Source of the DNA: Clostridiales bacterium
GTDB taxonomy: Bacteria; Bacillota; Clostridia; Oscillospirales; CAG-382
Direction: 5' to 3'
Length of the DNA stretch: 16,362 bases
Assembly: GCA_003343885.1 (NCBI GenBank)
Contig: QAKH01000109.1
Span: 1 to 16,362 of the forward strand
Under the pieces are notes generated by a model, which was not told the origin of the DNA, did no database searches, and was given only the letters and a program-made list of their open reading frames with translations. The position numbers and the translations under genes are program-made. Below, in pieces: positions 1 through 6,979 of the stretch; within the stretch, counting starts at the first letter, position 1, and each line of letters opens with the position of its first letter.

Positions 1-741
1 ACTTGTCGGCAAAAAAGTTTTTTTCCACGCTTTTTTCGAAAAAGCGTGGCGGCGATGCGCCGCTGCAATTTTCGCGGACAGGCAAGTAAAAATGACAAAT
101 TTATTTTCCGCGCCTCTTTATTCAATTTTGCAATATAAGCTCAACCGCACAAACTAAGTCAAAATCTCTATTTCATAAAAAAGAAAGAGCCGACAAGTAT
201 CGCGCGAATGAAATGAGCGGGATACTTGTCGGCAAAAAAGTTTTTTTCCACGCTTTTTTCGAAAAAGCGTGGCGGCGATGCGCCGCTGCAATTTTCGCGG
301 ACAGGCAAGTAAAAATGACAAATTTATTTTCCGCGCCTCTTTATTCAATTTTGCAATATAAGCTCAACCGCACAAACTAAGTCAAAATCTCTATTTCATA
401 AAAAAGAAAGAGCCGACAAGTATCGCGCGAATGAAATGAGCGGGATACTTGTCGGCAAAAAAGTTTTTTTCCACGCTTTTTTCGAAAAAGCGTGGCGGCG
501 ATGCGCCGCTGCAATTTTCGCGGACAGGCAAGTAAAAATGACAAATTTATTTTCCGCGCCTCTTTATTCAATTTTGCAATATAAGCTCAACCGCACAAAC
601 TAAGTCAAAATCTCTATTTCATAAAAAGAATAAAGCCGACAAGTATCGCGCGAATGAAATGAGCGGGATACTTGTCGGCAAAAAACGCTTTTTCCCACGC
701 TTTTTTCGAAAAAGCGTGGCGGCGATGCGCCGCTGCAATTT
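1..741. repeat. Tandem array of a 223-bp hairpin-rich unit
   Basis: Unit starts (ACTTGTCGGC) are seen at 1, 224, 447 and 670, an exact period of 223 bp. Copies 1 and 2 appear identical. Copy 3 differs only by a few bases near 626-635. Copy 4 keeps about 70 bases with changes and then diverges. Each unit carries three inverted repeats: a perfect 11-bp stem with a 3-base loop (25-49 in copy 1, CCACGCTTTTT arm), a short GC-rich stem (GCGGCG-ATG-CGCCGC) directly after it, and a 12-bp stem GCCGACAAGTAT/ATACTTGTCGGC with a 21-base loop that spans each junction between copies (189-233, and again one period later). The array is open at the left edge, so the true copy number is unknown. A repeated 64-codon reading frame inside the units has no ribosome binding site and no recognisable product. 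Function is unknown; a multiplied intergenic element or a set of small structured RNAs are both possible. Confidence 0.92.
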
Positions 742-744
742 TTT

Positions 745-837
745 CCCACGCTTTTTCGAAAAAAGCGTGCGGGGTATGGGGCAGCGCCCCATATAAATAA
801 ATCAATCCCTCGTTCATGACATGGGGCAGCGCCCCAT
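745..837. repeat. Extra hairpin plus two identical GC-rich palindromes after the array
   Basis: A second version of the T-rich hairpin (CACGCTTTTT-CG-AAAAAAGCGTG, about 747-769) follows the broken fourth unit. It is followed by two copies of a 17-base palindrome, ATGGGGC-AGC-GCCCCAT, at 776-792 and 821-837, 45 bp apart. The second ends 11 bp from the kdgK stop codon, so the kdgK transcript would run into these structures. On that strand neither stem is followed by a T-run, so they are not classical intrinsic terminators, although they could stabilise or pause the transcript end. Confidence 0.75.
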
Positions 838-848
838 AAAAAAACTAC

Positions 849-1868
849 TTATCTCTGCACACGACCGGAACCGCCGCCTTTAATAAGTGACTCTACCTCG
901 GCAACAGATACCATATTGTAGTCACCCTCAATGGTATGCTTAAGAGCGGAAGCGGCAACAGCAAACTCAACGGCGTCCTGAGTAGACTTTCCGTTCAACA
1001 GAGAGTATATAAGACCGGCGCCGAAAGAGTCTCCTCCGCCTACACGGTCAACGATGTGAAGATTATATTTTCTTGAGAAGCAGTAATCCTTGCCATCGTA
1101 CAGCATTGCCGCCCAGTTATTGTCGTTCGCGGAAATGCTTTCACGAAGAGTAATTGCAACCTTTTCAAAGCCAAAACGATCCATGAGCTGTTTTGCAACG
1201 CTCTTGTATGCTTCATGGTTGACAACGCCCTTTTCAACGTCGGTATTTTCAGCTTTTATTCCGAATACGTCGCCGGCGTCTTCCTCGTTCGCTATGCATA
1301 CGTTTATGTACGGCATAAGCTCTGCCATAACCTTGCCTGCCTTTTCCTTGCTCCAGAGCTTTTTACGGTAGTTAAGGTCACAGCTTACCTTGATGCCCTT
1401 AGCTTTACAAACCTTGAGCGCTTCAAGTGTTATCTCGGCTACATTATCTCCGAGTGCGGGAGTAATTCCGGTAAAGTGGAACCAGTCAGCTCCGTCAAGA
1501 ATGTCTTCCCAGTCGAAATCTTCCTTTTTAGCCAGGGCAATAGCGGAATAAGCTCTGTCGTATATTACCTTTGAAGCACGGACAGACGCACCCTTTTCAA
1601 TGTAGTAAATACCCATTCTCTCGCCGCCGCGGGTAATTTTGCTTGTGTCAACGCCAAAGTATCTGAGCGAATTTTCCGCCATCTGTCCGATCTCATGAGT
1701 CGGAAACTTGGATACGAAAACCGCATCAACGCCGAAGTTTGCAAGCGATACGGATACGTTCGCTTCTCCGCCTCCGAAGGTAGCGTCAAAGCTTTTAGCC
1801 TGAATAAATCTTGTGTAAAGAGTCGGTTCAAGCCTGAGCATCAATTCTCCAAAACATACTGCTTTCAT
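849..1868 (-). CDS. kdgK: 2-keto-3-deoxygluconate kinase (PfkB family)
   Basis: A cytoplasmic sugar kinase of the ribokinase/PfkB family that would phosphorylate 2-keto-3-deoxygluconate to KDPG, the step linking uronate or pectin breakdown to the Entner-Doudoroff aldolase. The 339-residue length is usual for the family. The N-terminal sugar-binding signature FGGGEANV (about 31-38) and an RLEP..RFIQA start are typical of KDG kinases. The C-terminal PfkB signature DRVGGGDSFGAG (274-285) contains the catalytic base Asp280. An in-frame GTG at 1880 would add four residues but overlaps the Shine-Dalgarno AAAGGGTG, so the ATG at 1868 is chosen. No aldolase or uronate isomerase is adjacent; the gene stands alone, divergent from rlmH. 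Substrate assignment within PfkB kinases is by motif recall; another keto-sugar kinase is the main alternative. Confidence 0.85.
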   Translation of the reverse strand: MKAVCFGELMLRLEPTLYTRFIQAKSFDATFGGGEANVSVSLANFGVDAVFVSKFPTHEIGQMAENSLRYFGVDTSKITRGGERMGIYYIEKGASVRASKVIYDRAYSAIALAKKEDFDWEDILDGADWFHFTGITPALGDNVAEITLEALKVCKAKGIKVSCDLNYRKKLWSKEKAGKVMAELMPYINVCIANEEDAGDVFGIKAENTDVEKGVVNHEAYKSVAKQLMDRFGFEKVAITLRESISANDNNWAAMLYDGKDYCFSRKYNLHIVDRVGGGDSFGAGLIYSLLNGKSTQDAVEFAVAASALKHTIEGDYNMVSVAEVESLIKGGGSGRVQR

Positions 1869-1901
1869 GTAAATAAACACCCTTTCGTGATGTATAGTGA
1901 T

Positions 1902-1931
1902 ATATTACAAATAACTGATTTAACAGCGCAA
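1902..1931 (-). promoter_or_regulatory. Possible promoter of kdgK
   Basis: Read on the minus strand there is TTGCGC, an 18-base spacer, then TAATAT, ending about 34 bp before the chosen kdgK start. Both boxes are imperfect and the region is AT-rich, so a chance match is possible. It lies back to back with the much better rlmH promoter. Confidence 0.3.
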
Positions 1932-1940
1932 AAAACAATG

Positions 1941-1969
1941 TTGAAATCATCTTAAAAAAAGTGTATAAT
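1941..1969 (+). promoter_or_regulatory. Sigma-A promoter upstream of rlmH
   Basis: TTGAAA (1941-1946), a 17-base spacer and a perfect TATAAT (1964-1969). Transcription would begin near 1976, giving an rlmH leader of roughly 95 bases. Confidence 0.75.
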
Positions 1970-2071
1970 AATCACTGAAAATTATTTCATTTTGATTTTA
2001 TCACCGCTTTTTCCAAATGTCAATACATACAGCTAAACTGCATAACATTACACAAATACAAGGAGTACGCC

Positions 2072-2554
2072 ATGCTTAACATAACCCTTATATACTTAGG
2101 TACACCGAAGGAACGCTTTTATAAAGACGCACTTGACGAGTACGTAAAACGGCTCGGAAAATTCTGCCGCTTTACCGAAAAATGCCTGAAACCTGAAAAT
2201 CTCCCCTCCTCCCCTGCCGACGGAGACATCAAAAAGGCGCTTGCCGCCGAAAAGCAGAAAATACTCGACGCCGTTCCGAAAGGTGCTTATACTATCGCTA
2301 TGTGCGTTGAGGGAAAACAATTGTCATCGGAAGAGCTTGCTTCAATTGTCGAGGACCTTCCGTGCAGAGGCGTATCCGACATGGCGTTTATCATTGGCAG
2401 CTCGCACGGACTTGACGAAAGCTTAAAAAAAGAATGTGACTTGCGTATTTCAATGTCACGCATGACATTTCCTCATACCCTTGCAGCCGTAATGTTGACC
2501 GAGCAGATATACCGTGCTTTTACTATAATCGGCGGCGAACAGTATCACAAATAA
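2072..2554 (+). CDS. rlmH: 23S rRNA (pseudouridine-1915 N3)-methyltransferase RlmH
   Basis: A small SPOUT-class (trefoil-knot) methyltransferase that acts on assembled 70S ribosomes, methylating pseudouridine 1915 in helix 69 of 23S rRNA with S-adenosylmethionine. The 160-residue length matches the family. The SAM-binding loop FIIGSSHGL (about 106-114) and the C-terminal MTFPHTL...EQIYRAF...YHK block (131-160) are diagnostic. From family recall, the usual FPHQLxRV reads FPHTLAAV here, so a normally conserved arginine is replaced by alanine, while the terminal YHK is intact. The start is fixed by AAGGAG seven bases upstream. The gene is monocistronic. A weak AAAACAG-CAA-CTGTTTT stem at 2582-2598 may help end its transcript. 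Confidence 0.95.
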   Translation: MLNITLIYLGTPKERFYKDALDEYVKRLGKFCRFTEKCLKPENLPSSPADGDIKKALAAEKQKILDAVPKGAYTIAMCVEGKQLSSEELASIVEDLPCRGVSDMAFIIGSSHGLDESLKKECDLRISMSRMTFPHTLAAVMLTEQIYRAFTIIGGEQYHK

Positions 2555-2648
2555 AGCGCCTGTACAAATGAACCGAAATTAAAAACAGCAACTGTTTTAC
2601 CATTTCATGCCGCAACCGCAGGTTGTCAAAAATAGCTAAGCGTGTCGG

Positions 2649-2677
2649 TTGATTTACTTTGTCATTTGTGGTAAAAT
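2649..2677 (+). promoter_or_regulatory. Sigma-A promoter of the XRE-ADP-ribosylglycohydrolase gene
   Basis: TTGATT (2649-2654), a 17-base spacer and TAAAAT (2672-2677). Transcription from about 2684 would leave a leader of under 20 bases that is almost entirely the ribosome binding site. TGGTAAAA (2669-2676), overlapping the -10 box, is an inverted copy of TTTTACCA at 2595-2602. This pair could be operator half-sites for the encoded XRE protein, but that is inference. Confidence 0.7.
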
Positions 2678-2701
2678 CGTAAATGCAAAGGAGGAATGTA
2701 C

Positions 2702-4285
2702 ATGAACTTTACTGAATCTCTGCAAAAAATACGTATAGGAAGCGGGCTTTCGCAAGAGCAGTTCGCACAGGCGATAGACGTTTCAAGACAGGCGGTGCAG
2801 AAATGGGAAACAGGAGCCTCAAAACCCGGTATTGAGCATCTTATAAAAATATCAAAATATTTCGGAGTTTCCGTTGACTCGATTATTTTCGGAAACGAGC
2901 GCCGCGAAGAAGAAGAGCTGACAAAATCAAGCCCGATATTTCCGGATTATAACGCGCTTCCGCCATGGGAAATGTATGCCCAGGAGCTTGAGGTCGAGTA
3001 CCGGCAGTGCGTCGAAGAGGGAAAAGATATTTCGATGTACAAGGATTTGTTTGAAGCGGTGGCAAGAATGCCGAAAACACAAGAAAAGAAGAAAATAGCC
3101 GACGAGCTGTTTTCATTGATTTCAAACGCTCCGCAAACAGCTGATTATAAATATAATGAGCCGTCAGAGCTTGCCAGAATTAAAGGACTCAGACAGCAAT
3201 GTACAAGCAATTCGGAAAGAAAGGATAAAATAAAGGATATTGAGAAAAAAATCAGCGGCGCGTGGTACGGAAGAATAGCAGGATGCCTTCTCGGAAAAAC
3301 GGTCGAGTGCATACGTACTCCGGAACTAAAGCGCCTGCTTAAGGTATCCGGCAATTATCCTATGCACCGCTATATACGTGCAAGCGACGTGACGGAACAG
3401 ATGTATCGGGATTTCAAATTTAATTTCAAGGGACGCTGTTTCGCCGATAAAATTTCCTGCGCCCCATCCGATGACGACACAAACTATACAGTCCTTGCTT
3501 CTGTTCTGATAGACAAATACGGAAGAGATTTCACTCCGGCAAATGTTTTGCAGCTGTGGACCGAGGCTCAGCCGAAATCCGCATACTGCACGGCTGAACG
3601 AGTAGCTTTCTGCAACGCCGTCAAAGGATATGTACCGCCGTACAGCGCTGTTTATCAAAATCCGTACAGAGAGTGGATAGGGGCACAGATTCGTGCCGAC
3701 TACTTCGGATACATAAATCCCGGAAATCCCGAAGCCGCCGCAGAAATGGCGTTTAAGGACGCAAGTATTTCTCATGTTAAAAACGGTATTTACGGAGAAA
3801 TGTTTGTTGCCGCCATGATCTCGTTTGCGGCTGTATGCGACGATATTACCGAAATTGTAAACGCCGGAATGTCGCAGATACCGTCAACATCAAGACTTTA
3901 CGAGGCAGTTAAGCATATTTTGGACGGTTTTTCAGACGGCGTTGACGAAAAAGAGGCATTCGAGCGAATACACAGCGAATACGACGAATTCAACGGACAC
4001 GACTGGTGTCATGTTATTTCAAACTGCCTGATAGTTGTCGCTTCACTTCTTTACGGTAAAGGCGATTTCGGCAAATCCATATGCCTTGCCGTGCAAACAG
4101 GATTTGACACAGACTGTAACGGTGCGACAGTCGGTTCGGTACTCGGCATGCGAGGCGGTGAAAGCTGTATCGGCGAAGAATGGAAGAAACCGATAAACGG
4201 AAAGTTAGATACGACCATTTTCGGCGTTGGACGTGTTTCGATAGAGGATCTTGTAAAAAAGACAATGAAACATATAGCACAATAA
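2702..4285 (+). CDS. XRE-type HTH fused to ADP-ribosylglycohydrolase (DraG/ARH-like) domain
   Basis: A 527-residue cytoplasmic fusion. Residues 1-64 form a Cro/C1-type helix-turn-helix (GLSQEQFAQAIDVSRQAVQKW). A helical, charged linker (about 65-175) follows, then an ADP-ribosylglycohydrolase fold from about 177 (GAWYGRIAGCLLGK). Family enzymes remove ADP-ribose from proteins or small molecules with two metal ions bound by paired acidic motifs. Both are visible here: SDDDTNYT with Asp257-Asp259 and Thr260, and GFDTDCNGA with Asp469 and Asp471. The hydrolase therefore looks catalytically intact. The ATG at 2702 is chosen because AAAGGAGG (2687-2694) is correctly spaced from it; an in-frame ATG at 2696 is only one base from that site. 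The gene has its own promoter and no co-directional partner. It may be a regulator whose DNA binding responds to an ADP-ribosylated ligand, or an enzyme that controls its own expression. Substrate unknown. Confidence 0.88.
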   Translation: MNFTESLQKIRIGSGLSQEQFAQAIDVSRQAVQKWETGASKPGIEHLIKISKYFGVSVDSIIFGNERREEEELTKSSPIFPDYNALPPWEMYAQELEVEYRQCVEEGKDISMYKDLFEAVARMPKTQEKKKIADELFSLISNAPQTADYKYNEPSELARIKGLRQQCTSNSERKDKIKDIEKKISGAWYGRIAGCLLGKTVECIRTPELKRLLKVSGNYPMHRYIRASDVTEQMYRDFKFNFKGRCFADKISCAPSDDDTNYTVLASVLIDKYGRDFTPANVLQLWTEAQPKSAYCTAERVAFCNAVKGYVPPYSAVYQNPYREWIGAQIRADYFGYINPGNPEAAAEMAFKDASISHVKNGIYGEMFVAAMISFAAVCDDITEIVNAGMSQIPSTSRLYEAVKHILDGFSDGVDEKEAFERIHSEYDEFNGHDWCHVISNCLIVVASLLYGKGDFGKSICLAVQTGFDTDCNGATVGSVLGMRGGESCIGEEWKKPINGKLDTTIFGVGRVSIEDLVKKTMKHIAQ

Positions 4286-4361
4286 TTTTACTATTTTACG
4301 CCTTGTCTGAAGAAATTCCTGATTTAGTCAGCAAAAAAATATTTTTTCACAGAAACAAAGC

Positions 4362-4403
4362 TGTCCGGCTCGAACAATACGTGAGCCGGACAATTCATTT
4401 TTA
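4362..4403. terminator. Bidirectional terminator between convergent genes
   Basis: A perfect 10-bp stem TGTCCGGCTC (4362-4371) / GAGCCGGACA (4383-4392) with an 11-base loop, followed on the plus strand by ATTCATTTTTAT. On the minus strand the stem is followed by GCTTTGTTTCT. It lies 76 bases after the stop of the XRE fusion gene and 120 bases beyond the stop of the convergent FAD oxidoreductase. The bases between 4404 and 4524 show no complete gene. Confidence 0.75.
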
Positions 4404-4524
4404 TACTACTTTAACATGAAATTTCTTTGAGAGCGTTGAAATGACATAATCAAAAGATTCATAGTATGCCTGCGGAAAGAATTAAAAATTCAGAGAAGAT
4501 TACTGCCGCACTGATACGCCTCGC

Positions 4525-5817
4525 TTAAAAAGCTTTTCCGTCAGCCAGGAATTCCTGTACCGCCTTTATATCCACGTCCTTATACGCAACGGAATATTTT
4601 CCGGCATATGCGGCGACAGCGCCGACTCCCTCTCCCATGCCGACGCATATGGGCATTACCCGGAAATTCGAGTGGGCAATATGGGTGCCGGATATGTTTC
4701 TGCCGCAAAGCAAAAGCCCGTCAACGCCTTCAGGTATAAAGCATCCGAGCGGTATTGAATACCCGTTCTGTTGGGTGAAATGCTTCTGTACACCTGTTTC
4801 GTCAAGTCCTGAGCCGGTTATGTTGTGTACGTCAAAATTGAAGTGCGCTCCGCGTACTATCCAGTCCTCGAAGGTCTTTGCCGCAAGTATGTCTTCGCCC
4901 GTAAGCGTATAAAGTCCCTTGAAATGGCGTGTTTCACGTATTCCTATAAGGGAGGCGGTGCTGATAAGGAAGCACTTTTCAAATCCCGGAACATATTCCC
5001 TCAAAAACGCAACTATGCTGTCAATCTGCGAACGGCACGTAATCTCCGCCTTTACCAAATCCTCGGTTTTTGTGCCGTCAATGTCAACAGCGTTTGTCAT
5101 ATTGCAGGTTATGACTCCCGGCAGAGTTGAAGCGTAGAGAAGAACGTGTCCGGCAGGATGAGGAAGAAGTTTCTTGGCAAGGGCTTGAAGCTCGCCCTTT
5201 TCGGTCTGGCAGGTTGTTTCAAATGAGCCGGGAAGAGGCGCAATGTCTGTGTTTACTCCTGCAACCTTGAACATGAGCGTTGCCGGCTGCATTTTTCCGT
5301 CTGACTCTCTGCCTTTTTCATACGGCACGCCGGCTTTTAATGCGATATCCCCATCAGCGCTTGCATCAATAACAGTGTCAGCAAACACGGCAAAACGCCC
5401 CGACTTGTTTTGAATTATAACGCCTTTAACGGTATTTCCCGACATTATGGTGTCACACGCAAACGTGTATAACAGAATTTTTACTCCCACACTGTCGAGC
5501 ATTTCAAGATACTGATATTTTAATTTTTCGGGATCAATGCTTATGGTGATTTTACCGTGCATTTCTCCTTCGTTTCTTTCGGCGCTGTCGGCAAGAATTT
5601 TGTGATAAAGCCTGCTTTCGCAGTTCCCCGTCCAGTGACTCATCATTCCGCTTGTCGATATGCCGCCGAGACTTCCGAGCTGTTCGACAATCATTGTCTT
5701 TCTTCCGAGAAGCGCGCTTGTATATGCCGCGCTGACGCCCGCAGGCCCTGAGCCTATTACAAGCACTTCTGTATTTATTACCGGTATATCTCTTGCCGGT
5801 TCTGAATAATAATTCAT
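4525..5817 (-). CDS. FAD-dependent oxidoreductase (FAD_oxidored family)
   Basis: A 430-residue flavoprotein with an N-terminal Rossmann dinucleotide fold: VLVIGSGPAG (Gly22, Gly24, Gly27) and an acidic residue at the end of strand two (Glu45) that would hold the adenosine ribose. GGISTSGMMSHW and TVIDASADGDIALKAGV are typical of the FAD_oxidored (PF12831-type) group, and a C-terminal FAD-contacting stretch (about 370-408, LLLCGRNISG...MGEGVGAVAAY) completes the fold. No signal peptide or membrane segment is seen. The substrate is not evident; relatives are often found beside carbohydrate or organic-acid catabolic genes. The start has AAAGGGG ten bases upstream. It is transcribed divergently from the PocR-AraC regulator, which probably controls it. 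The next gene downstream is convergent, so it is monocistronic. Confidence 0.88.
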   Translation of the reverse strand: MNYYSEPARDIPVINTEVLVIGSGPAGVSAAYTSALLGRKTMIVEQLGSLGGISTSGMMSHWTGNCESRLYHKILADSAERNEGEMHGKITISIDPEKLKYQYLEMLDSVGVKILLYTFACDTIMSGNTVKGVIIQNKSGRFAVFADTVIDASADGDIALKAGVPYEKGRESDGKMQPATLMFKVAGVNTDIAPLPGSFETTCQTEKGELQALAKKLLPHPAGHVLLYASTLPGVITCNMTNAVDIDGTKTEDLVKAEITCRSQIDSIVAFLREYVPGFEKCFLISTASLIGIRETRHFKGLYTLTGEDILAAKTFEDWIVRGAHFNFDVHNITGSGLDETGVQKHFTQQNGYSIPLGCFIPEGVDGLLLCGRNISGTHIAHSNFRVMPICVGMGEGVGAVAAYAGKYSVAYKDVDIKAVQEFLADGKAF

Positions 5818-5874
5818 ATCCGCAAATCCCCTTTCGTGTGTTTTTTCGCACTAATTTTCAAACAGTTCATGCAT

Positions 5875-5947
5875 TTGTGTAAATTATAGGGTACAATATA
5901 AATAATAGCATTAACAATCGGGCAAAAACAGTTAAATTTCAGGCAAA
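5875..5947. promoter_or_regulatory. Divergent promoter region with 21-bp-spaced AraC-type direct repeat
   Basis: The minus strand carries a perfect -10 TATAAT (plus-strand 5883-5888) for the FAD oxidoreductase, with no good -35 (ATGCTA at the 17-base position). That pattern is common in activator-dependent promoters. The plus strand carries TTGTGT (5875-5880), 16 bases, TATAAA (5897-5902) for the regulator gene. GGCAAA occurs as a direct repeat at 5921-5926 and 5942-5947, exactly 21 bp apart (two helical turns), the spacing AraC-family proteins commonly use. The repeat would sit at about -45 to -71 of the oxidoreductase promoter and inside the regulator's own leader. This suggests activation of one gene and autorepression of the other; that is inference. 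Confidence 0.5.
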
Positions 5948-5967
5948 TTTTGTGTGAGGGCGGTTTT

Positions 5968-6870
5968 ATGAAGAACATGATTGAAGCACTGCGTGACTAC
6001 ATTCTGTATCTTCAGGGCGAACATTCGCTTTATGTTACCGTACATTCATTCTCAGACGAGCTGTGCGAGGTCACACGTGCTTTATCCGAGTTAAACATTC
6101 ACTCAAATCCATACTGTATATATATAAAATCATTTTCTGACGTCTGGAATAACTGCATAAGCAGACAAAAAAAGGTATACGAGTACATAAAGAAAAACGG
6201 CGATGAGATTTTTTTCGGTTCGTGTTATGCGGGAGTCGGGGAATACGTTGTTCCGGTATGTGAAAACGATATTATATACGGATTTATAAGCGTCAGCGGA
6301 TATGCAGGAAGCAGTGAGAAAATGCGGCATATACGTGAAAAATACACTTTGCCCCGTGAAACGCTTGAGCAAAACTACTGCAAATATCTGTGCAGTACCG
6401 TTCCGGATAAAAAAACAATAGAAACGCTGATTATACCGGTTCGGGCAATGCTGCTTGTTCAAATAAGGGAAAAGCCGGCGAATCTTTATTCGGAAGAAGA
6501 AACTATCGTCAATAATGCTCTTGCCTGCCTGCACCGCAACTACGCGGCGAAAATCGACCTTGATTTTGTGGCGGATTACTGCCATTGCAGCAGAAGAACA
6601 TTAACTTCAAAATTTTCAAAAGTAACCGGATACACAGTCGGACATTACATTGAAAAACTGCGTATGCAAAAAGCCGCGTCTCTTCTTGCCGACACCTCGC
6701 TTAAAATGACAGAAATTGCCTTTTTATGCGGATTTTCGGATGCAAATTATTTCTCCAGACGTTTTTCCGAATATTATAATATAAATCCTTCAGGATACAA
6801 AACCGGTATTTTGGGACAAAACCCGGATAAATCTGCTGAAACCTATCAAAAAAGCTATTTTGTAGAATAA
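5968..6870 (+). CDS. AraC-family regulator with PocR-like sensor domain
   Basis: A 300-residue transcription factor. The N-terminal part (about 15-155) resembles the PocR ligand-sensing domain: SDVWNNCISRQKKVYEY around Cys63, then FGSCYAGVGEYVVPV around Cys86 and IIYGFISVSGY. The C-terminal 100 residues (about 180-280) are an AraC/XylS DNA-binding domain with two helix-turn-helix units (DLDFVADYCHCSRRTLTSKFSKVTG, 198-221 in part; KMTEIAFLCGFSDANYFSRR, 246-265) ending in the usual NPSGYK. A TTG six codons upstream (5950) is in frame, but the ATG at 5968 follows GAGGG at the proper distance and is preferred. It is divergent from the FAD oxidoreductase gene, its most likely target. PocR-domain regulators often sense small diols or hydrocarbon derivatives; the ligand here is unknown. 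Confidence 0.85.
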   Translation: MKNMIEALRDYILYLQGEHSLYVTVHSFSDELCEVTRALSELNIHSNPYCIYIKSFSDVWNNCISRQKKVYEYIKKNGDEIFFGSCYAGVGEYVVPVCENDIIYGFISVSGYAGSSEKMRHIREKYTLPRETLEQNYCKYLCSTVPDKKTIETLIIPVRAMLLVQIREKPANLYSEEETIVNNALACLHRNYAAKIDLDFVADYCHCSRRTLTSKFSKVTGYTVGHYIEKLRMQKAASLLADTSLKMTEIAFLCGFSDANYFSRRFSEYYNINPSGYKTGILGQNPDKSAETYQKSYFVE

Positions 6871-6979
6871 AAGTTTTCTGTTCAGTAATTCTCAATAAAA
6901 TTCAATAAAATAATTTAAACAGTGTTTTATATTATTGCTATTATTGCGAAAGATACTGCCTTATTAAGGAGGAGTTCAA

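Noticed and set aside
154..571. Repeated 64-codon minus-strand reading frame inside the 223-bp units (154-348 and 377-571)
   Set aside because: It runs through hairpins, has no ribosome binding site and gives a biased Lys/Arg/Phe-rich product; its repetition just follows the DNA repeat.
1..741. CRISPR array
   Set aside because: The repeat is 223 bp with no variable spacers; it is a plain tandem repeat.
1215..1574. 119-codon plus-strand frame opposite kdgK
   Set aside because: Antisense shadow of a clear kinase gene, with no ribosome site or recognisable domain.
1878..1880. GTG start for kdgK
   Set aside because: It lies inside the Shine-Dalgarno AAAGGGTG; the ATG at 1868 is correctly spaced and begins the family-typical N-terminus.
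5950..5952. TTG start for the AraC regulator
   Set aside because: The GAGGG ribosome site lies downstream of it and fits the ATG at 5968.
6871..6979. Promoter or ECF-sigma site for the zinc-ribbon/TPM/SPFH operon
   Set aside because: The region is very AT-rich; several weak -10-like strings exist but none has a convincing -35 at proper spacing.
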